Positions 18,237 through 26,819 of a stretch of DNA of 64,000 nucleotides are shown one piece after another. The notes under the pieces are model-generated. The model saw only the letters and a program-made list of their open reading frames with translations. It ran no database searches and had not been told where the DNA came from. How positions within the stretch are numbered: the first letter of the stretch is position 1; each line of letters opens with the position of its first letter. The DNA comes from Salinibacillus kushneri (GTDB taxonomy: Bacteria; Bacillota; Bacilli; Bacillales; Alkalibacillaceae). The stretch is taken from NCBI RefSeq assembly GCF_900111405.1, contig NZ_FOHJ01000003.1, positions 186,001 to 250,000 of the forward strand. Reading direction: 5' to 3'. The position numbers were made by a program, and so were the translations under genes.

Positions 18237-18887
18237 ATGCAAGAGTTATGGAATTATATGGTGGATAACCAAGCGCAAATTTGGACGTATACTTTAGAAC
18301 ATATACAATTAGTGGGTTTGGCGGTTGTGATTGCCATTGCCATCGGTGTTCCTTTGGGAATCTATTTGACAACCAATGATTACTTAGCGGAGACGGTTCT
18401 GCAAATGGCTAATGTCATGATTACGATTCCCAGTATTGCCTTATTTGGGATTATGATTCCGATTCTATCATTGATAGATCAAGGTATAGGATTTGTGCCT
18501 GCGGTAATCGCGCTTATTTTATATTCCCAACTACCAATTATTCGAAACACCTATGTTGCGATAAAGAACGTTGACCCCCATATTCGGGATGCTGCAAAAG
18601 GAATTGGGATGAATACCATGCAAAAATTGCGGAAGGTAGAAATACCGAATGCCCTTCCTGTTATTATGGCGGGAGTCAGACAGGCAGTCATTATGAATAT
18701 AGGAATTGGTGCTATCGCTGCATTTATTGGTGCAGGGGGATTGGGTGTATTAATTAATCAGGGGATATCCAGGTCTAATACGACGATGGTACTTGCAGGT
18801 GCCATTGCCATTTCTATATTAGCGATTGCCGTTGATTTGCTATTAGGATTATTCCAGAAAAAAATGACACCTAAAGGCCTTGAATAG
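18237..18887 (+). CDS. Osmoprotectant ABC importer, permease 1 (OpuCB/ProW type)
   Basis: Membrane subunit of a glycine betaine/carnitine/choline-type ABC importer. 216 residues with about six membrane segments. The cytoplasmic coupling loop is clear (KNVDPHIRDAAKGIGMNTMQKLRKVEIPNALPVIMAG style). The order permease-ATPase-permease-binding protein is an OpuC-like arrangement in which the two permeases flank the ATPase. ATG 18237 has GAAAGAAGGGG upstream. First gene of a four-gene operon ending at 21627. Confidence 0.92.
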   Translation: MQELWNYMVDNQAQIWTYTLEHIQLVGLAVVIAIAIGVPLGIYLTTNDYLAETVLQMANVMITIPSIALFGIMIPILSLIDQGIGFVPAVIALILYSQLPIIRNTYVAIKNVDPHIRDAAKGIGMNTMQKLRKVEIPNALPVIMAGVRQAVIMNIGIGAIAAFIGAGGLGVLINQGISRSNTTMVLAGAIAISILAIAVDLLLGLFQKKMTPKGLE

Positions 18888-18912
18888 ATTCAAAATGTAA
18901 GGAGTGAATAGA

Positions 18913-19875
18913 TTGATTGATTTTAACCATGTAACAAAAGTATTCAATGAAGATATAAAGGCAGTAAATGACATCAGCTTTCATGTCCCTGAAGGAAACA
19001 TTGTTGTGTTCCTGGGCCCCTCTGGCTGCGGGAAGACAACGACACTGCGAATGGTGAATCGTTTAGAGTCTATTACAGAAGGAACGATTTCGGTTAATGG
19101 AAATCATGTAAATGATTTAAATCCTATTGAATTAAGAAGAAATATTGGCTATGTCATTCAGCATAACGGACTATTTCCGAATATGACCATTGAACAAAAT
19201 GTAATGGCGGTACCTGATTTGCTTGGCTGGGACAGAAAAAAGAAAAAGGATCGCTTTCATTATTTAATGGATTTAGTCGGGTTAAATCCGGATGAATTTC
19301 GTAAAAGATATCCCCATGAGCTTTCTGGTGGACAGCAGCAGCGAATAGGAATTATTCGTGCTATGGCCGCTGACCCACCCGTTATGTTAATGGATGAACC
19401 GTTTGGAGCATTAGATCCGATTATTCGCTCCCATATCCAAAATGAGTTCTTACAAATTCAAGAAGAGGTGCAAAAAACGATTTTGTTTGTCAGTCATGAT
19501 ATTGATGAAGCGATTAAAATGGGTGATAAAGTTGCGATTTTCCGGGATGGCAGTCTTATGCAATATGACGCACCTGACGAAATCCTAGCTCATCCAACCA
19601 ATGATTTTGTAAGAAAATTTGTAGGGAAGGACCGGGCATTGAAGAGTTTAAGCCTGCATAGTGTTCAGGACCTTGTTAATGAACAAAGCCTGATGCAAGC
19701 GAGTGAGACAGGCAAACATCGCAAAACAGTGTTCATTGATACAAACTTAAAGGATGCTCTTTCGATTTTATTAAATCAGGAAGCAGAACAATTAGTCATT
19801 CAATCCGAAGAAAAAACTATTGGAGCTTTAACAATTCATGATATTGAAACCTATCTTCATGAAAAAATAATGTAA
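18913..19875 (+). CDS. Osmoprotectant ABC importer, ATP-binding subunit (OpuCA type)
   Basis: ATPase that drives compatible-solute uptake. Walker A GPSGCGKTT, Q-loop VIQHNGLFP, signature LSGGQQQR, Walker B VMLMDEPFGALDP and switch SHDIDEA are intact. The C-terminal part (after about residue 235) has one recognisable CBS-like stretch (TNLKDALSILLNQEAEQLVI), weaker than the paired CBS domains of OpuCA, which sense ionic strength in studied relatives. TTG 18913 is chosen: AAGGAG is 8 bases upstream, and the GTG at 18904 overlaps that SD. Confidence 0.93.
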   Translation: MIDFNHVTKVFNEDIKAVNDISFHVPEGNIVVFLGPSGCGKTTTLRMVNRLESITEGTISVNGNHVNDLNPIELRRNIGYVIQHNGLFPNMTIEQNVMAVPDLLGWDRKKKKDRFHYLMDLVGLNPDEFRKRYPHELSGGQQQRIGIIRAMAADPPVMLMDEPFGALDPIIRSHIQNEFLQIQEEVQKTILFVSHDIDEAIKMGDKVAIFRDGSLMQYDAPDEILAHPTNDFVRKFVGKDRALKSLSLHSVQDLVNEQSLMQASETGKHRKTVFIDTNLKDALSILLNQEAEQLVIQSEEKTIGALTIHDIETYLHEKIM

Positions 19876-19889
19876 GTGGAGGAGATAAA

Positions 19890-20630
19890 ATGAGTGGGAA
19901 AAAACTCCTCGCAATCCTTCTTAAGGTGTTGCTTTCAATCGTTGTGATTATATTTTTTGTCTGGAGTTATCATTCAGGGTACTATCAGTTAATTTGGGAT
20001 GATACAGAAGGATTTTTCTTTTTATTTAAGCAGCATTTAAACATGGTTCTTCTATCATCATTTCTTGCTATTGCGATTTCGGTACCATTAGGTATATTCG
20101 TTACGAGACCTAAATTTAAAAAAGTTCAATGGCTGATTATGAATACAGCCAATCTTGGTCAAACCATCCCGAGCTTAGCTATTTTAGCTTTGGCGATGAC
20201 GATAATGGGAATTGGTTTTAAACCAGCAGTATTTGCTTTATTCCTTTATTCTCTTCTGCCAATTCTACGCAATACTGTAGCTGGGATTGACTCGATCAAG
20301 CCGGAATTGCTGGATGCTGCGAAGGGGATGGGGTATAAACCCTACCAAATTCTCTTTAAAATAGAATTGCCGAATGCAGCGTTTTCGATTCTGGCGGGAA
20401 TACGTACAGCTGTTGTCTTAAATATCGGTACAGCTGCCCTTGCTTATTTAGTAGGTGGTGGCGGACTGGGAGACTGGATTTTTACAGGTATCATGATGAG
20501 AGACAATATTTACCTTCTTTCAGGAGCTGTACCTGTAACCCTATTTGCTCTATTAGCAGACCAAATATTACGTATTATTGAAAATCTATTGATTTCAAAA
20601 GGGGTGCGCCAATCTGTTGATACAGATTGA
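19890..20630 (+). CDS. Osmoprotectant ABC importer, permease 2 (OpuCD type)
   Basis: Second membrane subunit, 246 residues, with an N-terminal extra segment (LLKVLLSIVVIIFFVW) and the same coupling motif as permease 1 (ELLDAAKGMGYKPYQILFKIELPNA). It follows the ATPase gene by 14 bases with GGAGGAG before ATG 19890. Its last codons overlap a region upstream of the binding-protein gene but not that gene's true start. Confidence 0.92.
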   Translation: MSGKKLLAILLKVLLSIVVIIFFVWSYHSGYYQLIWDDTEGFFFLFKQHLNMVLLSSFLAIAISVPLGIFVTRPKFKKVQWLIMNTANLGQTIPSLAILALAMTIMGIGFKPAVFALFLYSLLPILRNTVAGIDSIKPELLDAAKGMGYKPYQILFKIELPNAAFSILAGIRTAVVLNIGTAALAYLVGGGGLGDWIFTGIMMRDNIYLLSGAVPVTLFALLADQILRIIENLLISKGVRQSVDTD

Positions 20631-20694
20631 TGACATAATAAAGGGCATATATGGGCCCGAAGGAATGATAAATAAAAGAGGAGGAACTAAAAAC

Positions 20695-21627
20695 ATGAAA
20701 AAATTTGTTTCATTTTTAGTCGTGCTATCCTTACTATTTGTTGCAGCATGTGGTAGTTCAGAGGAATCATCAGGTAATGAAGGATCAGGCAATGATGGAG
20801 ATAAAAAGCTTGTAGTGGGAGCTAAGAACTTTACCGAGCAATTTATTTTATCAAAAATTCTATCCATTTATTTAAAAGAAAATGGTTATGAGGTTGAAGA
20901 GAAAAATAATATGGCCAGTCAAGTGGTCCGATCAGCTTTAGAAAATCAACAAGTGGATTTATACTGGGAGTACACAGGTACAAGTTTAGTAAACTATAAT
21001 AAAAAAGATCCAATCGCAGATGCTGATAAAGCCTATGAAACTGTAAAAGAAATTGATAAAGAAAATGGTATTGTCTGGTTAAATCCGGCAGAGGTAAACA
21101 ATACGTATACGTTGATGATGAGAAAAGATGAGGCAGAAAAATTAGGCATTGAAACCATTAGTGATTTAGCAGATTATATTAATGAAAGTTCAGATGACTT
21201 ACTTTTAGGTACAGACGCTGAATTTGCAACACGTCCAGACGGAATTAAAGGTGTTGAGGAAGCTTATGGCTTTAAACTTCCATCAAGTAATATAAAGAAG
21301 ATGGATGCAGGGTTATTCTATCAGGCACTTAGAGATGGACAAGTGGATATTGCAACAGGTTTTGCTACAGACAGCCGTATTAAAGCTTTTGATTTAGTAA
21401 ATCTTGAAGATGACAAGGGCTTCTTCCCAGCTTACCATGCGGCTATCACTATTCATGAGGATTCATTAGCGAAATACCCAGAATTAGAGGAGCTATTAAA
21501 ACCTTTAGCCGAAAACTTAGATTCCCAAACGATGGTTGATTTAAACTACCGAGTAGATATTGAAGAAGAAAGTGAAACAGATGTAGCCCGAAGCTGGTTA
21601 GTCGAAAATGGACTAATTGAAGAATAA
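20695..21627 (+). CDS. Osmoprotectant ABC importer, substrate-binding lipoprotein (OpuCC/OsmF type)
   Basis: Binding protein of the preceding importer. A lipoprotein signal ends at FVAACGSS. The mature part has the family pattern VVGAKNFTEQFILSKIL, then QQVDLYWEYTGTSL, WLNPAEVNNTYTLMMRK, MDAGLFYQALRDGQVDIATGFATD and NYRVDIEEES. ATG 20695 follows AGAGGAGG; the frame is open further upstream to 20617 without reason to start there. The Tyr-rich pocket suggests a quaternary-ammonium or similar compatible solute; ectoine cannot be excluded. Confidence 0.93.
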   Translation: MKKFVSFLVVLSLLFVAACGSSEESSGNEGSGNDGDKKLVVGAKNFTEQFILSKILSIYLKENGYEVEEKNNMASQVVRSALENQQVDLYWEYTGTSLVNYNKKDPIADADKAYETVKEIDKENGIVWLNPAEVNNTYTLMMRKDEAEKLGIETISDLADYINESSDDLLLGTDAEFATRPDGIKGVEEAYGFKLPSSNIKKMDAGLFYQALRDGQVDIATGFATDSRIKAFDLVNLEDDKGFFPAYHAAITIHEDSLAKYPELEELLKPLAENLDSQTMVDLNYRVDIEEESETDVARSWLVENGLIEE

Positions 21628-21636
21628 TAGACGTTG

Positions 21637-21673
21637 AAAAAAGAAGGTAACCGGATGGTTGCCTTCTTTTTTT
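21637..21673 (+). terminator. Terminator of the importer operon
   Basis: AAAAAAGAAGG plus AACC pairs with GGTT plus CCTTCTTTTTT with one internal mismatch, and a long T-run follows. It separates the importer operon from the two-component genes. Confidence 0.9.
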
Positions 21674-21701
21674 GAAATTTTGCTACTAATTTAGATATAA
21701 T
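21672..21701 (+). promoter_or_regulatory. Sigma-A-type promoter of the two-component pair
   Basis: TTGAAA (21672-21677), an 18-base spacer and TATAAT (21696-21701), 45 bases before the kinase start. The -35 box touches the terminator T-run. Confidence 0.7.
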
Positions 21702-21746
21702 AAACTATACGTATACCTATCTATTTTGAAGGGTGTTTACCAGGAT

Positions 21747-23870
21747 ATGAAAAAATTTTTACCAGCAAGATTAACGAGGAGATTTATTGTTTTAGGCCTG
21801 TTTATGATTATGATTCCTTTGTTTATCATCTTTTATTTAGGTGTGATGTCTTCAAAGGATATTATCGATGACCAAACAGAAGATAGGGCCCTTCAAGTGA
21901 CCAAAACCCTTTCAAATAATACAACCAATTTATTCGAATACAAATCCAATATTCTTGAAAATATAGCCATGTCTGAACGTATTTCATCGAATACCGGAAA
22001 TTGGACTCGTGCAGCCATAACTGATTTAGCTGTTAATGATGAATTTTTTCAACAAATATATTTGGTAAGCCGGGATGGTCATATACTCCATCAAACCCCC
22101 ACAAGCCATAAAGGTACAGATACCCTTCCTTCCAAGCTTCAACCCCTATTGGATGAACTAAAATGGAGGCGTGATGCTTTTATATCGGATACGGTGTTAT
22201 TGAATAACGGTATGCCAAGTATATATATAACCGTACCCATTCAAGGAGAAGATCATGGTGAAGTTCAACGAGGATTGATCGCTCGAGTAAGCCTTGAGTT
22301 TTTACAAAAAAATAGCAAGCAGAATGTATTGGGGCCAAAAGGAAGGACTTTTCTCCTTGATCAAAATGGAACGATTTTGTTTGATACTCAAGATAACGAA
22401 AGTATGGGAGTATCCCTTTCTTCCGCTTTTGTACAGGACGCTTATTTAGGTCGGTCAGGGACTCACTACGGGTCATTGTTACAGGAAAAGGCACTGGTGG
22501 CGTATAGCCCTGTTGACCGTCTCCCTTTTTTAGCAGTAACATCTATTCCTTTTGAACATGTGAATGCTGCAACCAACAATTTAACAGTTGTATTGGTTAT
22601 TGGCTTTATTGTTCTAACCATTGCCGTCATTAGTCTTCTCTACTTTAGTGTGAAATGGGTCATTCAACCGGTTAAGTCTTTAACAGAAGAGGCATACCAA
22701 TATGTTCAGGGTGGAGAATGGAAAATAAAATTACTAAAGGAGAAGGACGAGGTAGCTACGTTATCAAAAGCATTAAATTATATGGCAGGTAGTTTGAAAG
22801 AAAAGGAACGTTATCTACAGCTTATCCTGCAATCCTTTCCTTTTGGTGTCATTACGATGGATCCTTTAGGAAATATGACCTCCATAAACAACAAAGCCAA
22901 ACAGCTGTTGAATTGTGAGAAGAGAAGACTGAAGGGCAAGGCGATATCTGTTTTACCTGTGTCTTTAAAAGATCATTTTGAGGCTTGTAAGAATGCCTCT
23001 CCGGATTTTGATGGCGTTGAGGATGAATATCTATACATTAATCCATATGGAAGAAGGCTAACTTTAAAGCGGTCCAGTGCCCCTTTATTAGATGAAAAAG
23101 GGCATGTTATTGGTGTGGTTACCACTTTTTGGGATATAACAAAAATAAGACAGCTTGAGCAGCATATTCAAAGGTCGGAACAATTAGCAGCCATTGGCCA
23201 AATGACAGCAGGACTAGCTCATGAAGTAAAAAATCCTTTAGGGACCGTACAAATGGCTAGTGATCTTATAGAAACAGAGTTTCAGGAATTAGAAGAAGCT
23301 TATGATTTCAAAGAAAAATCATCTAAAAATATAAAAGATGCTTTACACGATATTCAAGATGAGATGACGAGACTAAATCATTTAGTGAGAAATTTCCTGC
23401 AATTTAGCCGGGAAAATAAAAAAGAGGAAAGTATTTTTGATTTAACAGATTTAACTAAAGAAGTTCTTCAATTACTGTCACATCAAATGAAGAAGAAAAA
23501 AATTTACATTGAAACGACTTTTCCAAAAGAAAAGGCCCTTGTTAGGGGAGATCGCAACCAAATGACTCAGGCGATTATCAATGTATTTTTAAATTCAATG
23601 GAAGCAGTGGATGAAAAGGGGAGAATTCATGTATCCATTGATAAAGTCGAAGATCAATATGTTCTTGAAATAGAGGATAATGGTACAGGAATATCCAGAT
23701 CCAAGATAAAACGTATCTTTAATCCATTTTACTCCACCAAACAGGAAGGTACAGGATTAGGATTATCGATTACTCATGACATCGTAAATAATCATGGTGG
23801 GTATATGGAGGTAGAAAGTGAAACAGGTATAGGAACGTCTATGTTAATTTATTTAAAGGCTTATCATTAA
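21747..23870 (+). CDS. Membrane sensor histidine kinase (Cache-HAMP-PAS-HisKA-HATPase)
   Basis: Senses an external signal and phosphorylates the regulator encoded next. 707 residues. One membrane segment near residues 15-37, an extracytoplasmic Cache-like domain to about 275, a second segment near 277-300, HAMP to about 350, a PAS domain from about 358 (SFPFGVITMDPLGNMTSIN), the phosphoacceptor His492 in AGLAHEVKNPLG, an N-box (NVFLNSMEAV), G1 (EDNGTGI), F-box (IFNPFYSTK) and G2 (GTGLGLSI). The His box resembles NtrB/AtoS kinases, which pair with sigma-54 activators. ATG 21747 is preferred over TTG 21726. Confidence 0.94.
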   Translation: MKKFLPARLTRRFIVLGLFMIMIPLFIIFYLGVMSSKDIIDDQTEDRALQVTKTLSNNTTNLFEYKSNILENIAMSERISSNTGNWTRAAITDLAVNDEFFQQIYLVSRDGHILHQTPTSHKGTDTLPSKLQPLLDELKWRRDAFISDTVLLNNGMPSIYITVPIQGEDHGEVQRGLIARVSLEFLQKNSKQNVLGPKGRTFLLDQNGTILFDTQDNESMGVSLSSAFVQDAYLGRSGTHYGSLLQEKALVAYSPVDRLPFLAVTSIPFEHVNAATNNLTVVLVIGFIVLTIAVISLLYFSVKWVIQPVKSLTEEAYQYVQGGEWKIKLLKEKDEVATLSKALNYMAGSLKEKERYLQLILQSFPFGVITMDPLGNMTSINNKAKQLLNCEKRRLKGKAISVLPVSLKDHFEACKNASPDFDGVEDEYLYINPYGRRLTLKRSSAPLLDEKGHVIGVVTTFWDITKIRQLEQHIQRSEQLAAIGQMTAGLAHEVKNPLGTVQMASDLIETEFQELEEAYDFKEKSSKNIKDALHDIQDEMTRLNHLVRNFLQFSRENKKEESIFDLTDLTKEVLQLLSHQMKKKKIYIETTFPKEKALVRGDRNQMTQAIINVFLNSMEAVDEKGRIHVSIDKVEDQYVLEIEDNGTGISRSKIKRIFNPFYSTKQEGTGLGLSITHDIVNNHGGYMEVESETGIGTSMLIYLKAYH

Positions 23871-23906
23871 GGTCTTATAGTTTTTATCGAGGAAGGGGAA
23901 TGAAGA

Positions 23907-25307
23907 TTGAGTAGTCCAAAAACCATTTTGTTTGTAGAAGATAATGAGAAATTTCGGCGACTGACAACGGTGACTTTGGAAAAATCAGGTTATCAAGTAA
24001 TTGAAGCTGCTAGTGGTGAAGAGGCTGCTCATAAAATGAATCATGAGGAAGTCGATATTATTCTGTTAGATATATTATTGCCTGACACAACAGGCTTAAA
24101 GCTTTTAGAAGGCTGGAGATCCCAATACTATAATATTCCGATTATTGTCTGTACAGCTTATGGTGATATAGAAGATGCGGTTAAGGCGATGAAAATGGGA
24201 GCCTACGATTATCTTACCAAGCCGATAAAAGCTGAAGAGTTAAAAGTTGTTATTGAACGGGCGATAGAATGGCAGAACCTTCAGTTTGAAAATAAAGAAT
24301 TAAAAGCAGCCGTCAAGAATAAATTTCAGCTTCATGGCATGGTAACGAGAAGCAAAAGTATGATCGAGGTTTTTGACTTAATAGAGCGAGTAGCTCCTCA
24401 GGATGTAACAGTCCTTATGGAAGGGGAGAGTGGAACAGGGAAATCCCGATGCGCAAGAGCTATTCATCAGGAAAGTCGCAGAAAGGAAGGGCCTTTTGTT
24501 AAGGTAAATTGCGCGGCTATTCCATCGAATCTATTAGAGAGTGAACTGTTTGGTTATGAAAAGGGTGCGTTTACCGGAGCAGATTCATCGAAAAAAGGGT
24601 TATGTTTAACAGCGGATAAAGGAACCCTGTTTTTAGATGAAATTGGGGAAATTTCGATTGACTTACAGGCTAAATTGCTCCAATTTACACAGGATAAAAC
24701 CTTTACTCCTTTAGGTAGTTCTAAAGAGGTATCATCCGATGTACGGTTAATTGCCGCAACCAACCGAAATTTATGGGAAATGGTACAAGCTGGAGAATTC
24801 CGAGAGGATTTATACTACCGGTTAAATATTATCGGAGTGAAACTGCCTCCTTTAAAAGAACGTACAGAGGATATTCCTGGTCTCATTAATCGATTCTTAT
24901 CTGAATATGAAGAAGAATATCAACGCTCCTATTCAATATCTAATCAATTGATTCAAAAGCTTTGCAAATATCCCTGGCCGGGAAATATTCGTGAGCTGCA
25001 AAATGCGATAGCAAGAGCGGTCGTTTTAACCACAGATGGTGAGTTGAGCTTACAGGATTTTCCTCAGGAAATTGTCCATTACTTTGAAGATGGCGTACAA
25101 GAAGAACAGGAGGAGACCACTACTATTCAAATGGACGATGATTTTTCTCTGCCAAACCATATCGAACAAGTGGAAATCAAGGCCATAGAGGAAGCATTAA
25201 AATCTGAAGAAGGAAATCAGGCACGAGCTGCAGAAAAACTTGGCATTTCAAGACAAAGCCTCTTATATAAATTGAAGAAGTATGCTATTGACCTGGAAAG
25301 AGAATAA
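23907..25307 (+). CDS. Sigma-54-dependent response regulator (NtrC/AtoC family)
   Basis: Activates sigma-54 RNA polymerase when phosphorylated by the kinase encoded 36 bases upstream. 466 residues: receiver domain with acceptor Asp55 (LLDILLPD) and Lys106; AAA+ domain with Walker A GESGTGKS (173-180), the sigma-54-contact motif GAFTGA (220-225) and Walker B LFLDEIGE (241-248); and a C-terminal Fis-type helix-turn-helix (ARAAEKLGISRQSLLYKLKKY). The start is TTG 23907 after AGGAAGGGGA. Its likely target is the -24/-12 promoter at 18179. Confidence 0.95.
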   Translation: MSSPKTILFVEDNEKFRRLTTVTLEKSGYQVIEAASGEEAAHKMNHEEVDIILLDILLPDTTGLKLLEGWRSQYYNIPIIVCTAYGDIEDAVKAMKMGAYDYLTKPIKAEELKVVIERAIEWQNLQFENKELKAAVKNKFQLHGMVTRSKSMIEVFDLIERVAPQDVTVLMEGESGTGKSRCARAIHQESRRKEGPFVKVNCAAIPSNLLESELFGYEKGAFTGADSSKKGLCLTADKGTLFLDEIGEISIDLQAKLLQFTQDKTFTPLGSSKEVSSDVRLIAATNRNLWEMVQAGEFREDLYYRLNIIGVKLPPLKERTEDIPGLINRFLSEYEEEYQRSYSISNQLIQKLCKYPWPGNIRELQNAIARAVVLTTDGELSLQDFPQEIVHYFEDGVQEEQEETTTIQMDDDFSLPNHIEQVEIKAIEEALKSEEGNQARAAEKLGISRQSLLYKLKKYAIDLERE

Positions 25308-25329
25308 AAAAGAAGAATGAAACTCTTAA

Positions 25330-25367
25330 AAAAATCCCCTACGCGCTTTCCCGTAGAGGATTTTTTT
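25330..25367. terminator. Bidirectional terminator between the regulator and MFS genes
   Basis: AAAAATCC and CTACG pair with CGTAG and GGATTTTTTT, with one mismatch, giving runs of T on both strands. Confidence 0.85.
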
Positions 25368-25369
25368 GA

Positions 25370-26548
25370 TTAAGCCGTAATGGTTTGCTTTAAAAGCTTA
25401 CGGTCATATATATAGGTTGTAAAAAATGGAATGATTAACATGAACATCAATCCAAGGAATAAATAGTGGATATGAAATTGGTCTACAACCAAACCGCCAA
25501 GAACTGGCCCTACCATACGTCCTGCTGTTGCAATACTATTAATTAACCCCTGGTAAAATCCAGATTTTCCATTAGGGGCTATTTGGTCGGCTAATGTTGG
25601 TACGGCTGGCCAAACTAGAATTTCTCCTAATGTTAAGATAACCATTGCTGTTGCAAACGCTGCAAAGGATTCGGCAAATAACATGTACGTAAAGGATAAT
25701 AGGAAAATAACGTTTCCCATATAAATATGAACCTTTGGCGAAGGGATGAGATTGGTGATCCATTTAACAAGCGGCTGTCCTGCGACAATTAATACCCCAT
25801 TTATCGTCCATAAAACACTATAATGACTGACGGAAATACCTAACTCCTGTGTGTAGGAGGAAATCGTGGATTGCCATTGAGAATAAGCGATCCAGCAAAT
25901 GAGAAAGCCAATTCCTAGAATAATCAATGCACGAAATGAGGATTGATCTTTGATATTTTCAGCTTGATCAATACCGCCTGTGTAAGCAAAGGTATCCAGC
26001 TTTTCCTCAATCGGTCTAAACTTGAATAAGACGATAAGAAAGAAGATTAAAAATGTGACAGCATTTGCAACGAATATAAGGGAGAATGAGATGCTGGCAA
26101 AAAATCCACCTAATGATGCGCCCGAAGCTACACCCAGATTTTGTGCAACATATATGGCGTTAAAGGCACGCCTGCCTCCTTCCGGCCAAACAGAGCTTGC
26201 TAAAGCAAACATGGCTGGCTTGACCATGCCGGAGCCTAATCCGATGGTCATTAACAAAATAATATAGGGGAGAATGCTATTGTAGAAAGCTAGAATTGCA
26301 GCTGATGTCATGGAAATCGAGATACCCAGCATAATGGTTTTATATCCCCCAAGTTTATCAAAAAGGGTACCACCTACTAGATTTCCTAAAATCGCAAATC
26401 CCTGATTAAACATTAAAATAATCCCTGCAAATGCCAGAGATTTCCCTAATTCATTATGCATATAGATTGTATTTAATGGCCATATAAACGAAGCTCCCGT
26501 TACATTAATAGCCATCCCCATGATTAATATCCAGATGTGCTTTGGCAT
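25370..26548 (-). CDS. MFS transporter (multidrug-exporter type)
   Basis: Membrane carrier of 392 residues with about 12 hydrophobic segments and a central charged loop near residues 185-205. The MFS loop-2/3 motif is present as GGTLFDKLGGYKTIMLG. It resembles Bacillus drug-efflux MFS proteins of the YttB kind. Substrate unknown. It converges on the sigma-54 regulator gene through a shared terminator. Confidence 0.85.
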   Translation of the reverse strand: MPKHIWILIMGMAINVTGASFIWPLNTIYMHNELGKSLAFAGIILMFNQGFAILGNLVGGTLFDKLGGYKTIMLGISISMTSAAILAFYNSILPYIILLMTIGLGSGMVKPAMFALASSVWPEGGRRAFNAIYVAQNLGVASGASLGGFFASISFSLIFVANAVTFLIFFLIVLFKFRPIEEKLDTFAYTGGIDQAENIKDQSSFRALIILGIGFLICWIAYSQWQSTISSYTQELGISVSHYSVLWTINGVLIVAGQPLVKWITNLIPSPKVHIYMGNVIFLLSFTYMLFAESFAAFATAMVILTLGEILVWPAVPTLADQIAPNGKSGFYQGLINSIATAGRMVGPVLGGLVVDQFHIHYLFLGLMFMLIIPFFTTYIYDRKLLKQTITA

Positions 26549-26819
26549 AAGTATCCAACCTTTTTCGTAGTAAATAAATGAGTACTAGAGAATATTAATA
26601 GAATTTGGAGGGAAATGCAATCTTTTTAGCTGAATCATAAATTTTCAGGAATAATGAAAAATGATATGGAATATTTAAGTTTTCATATTATCTAAAAGGT
26701 GATTTTTATCACATTTCTGACTATATAACGATTCGTTAAGAAATGGACGAGGATGTAAAATAGCTATACAATGAAAGAAATATGCAAGCGATGTCTAGTT
26801 AAATACGGAGTGAGGAACG

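Noticed and set aside
23211-23240. Sensor kinase as a sporulation kinase (KinA-E type)
   Set aside because: The His box and the partner GAFTGA regulator fit the NtrB/AtoS class instead.
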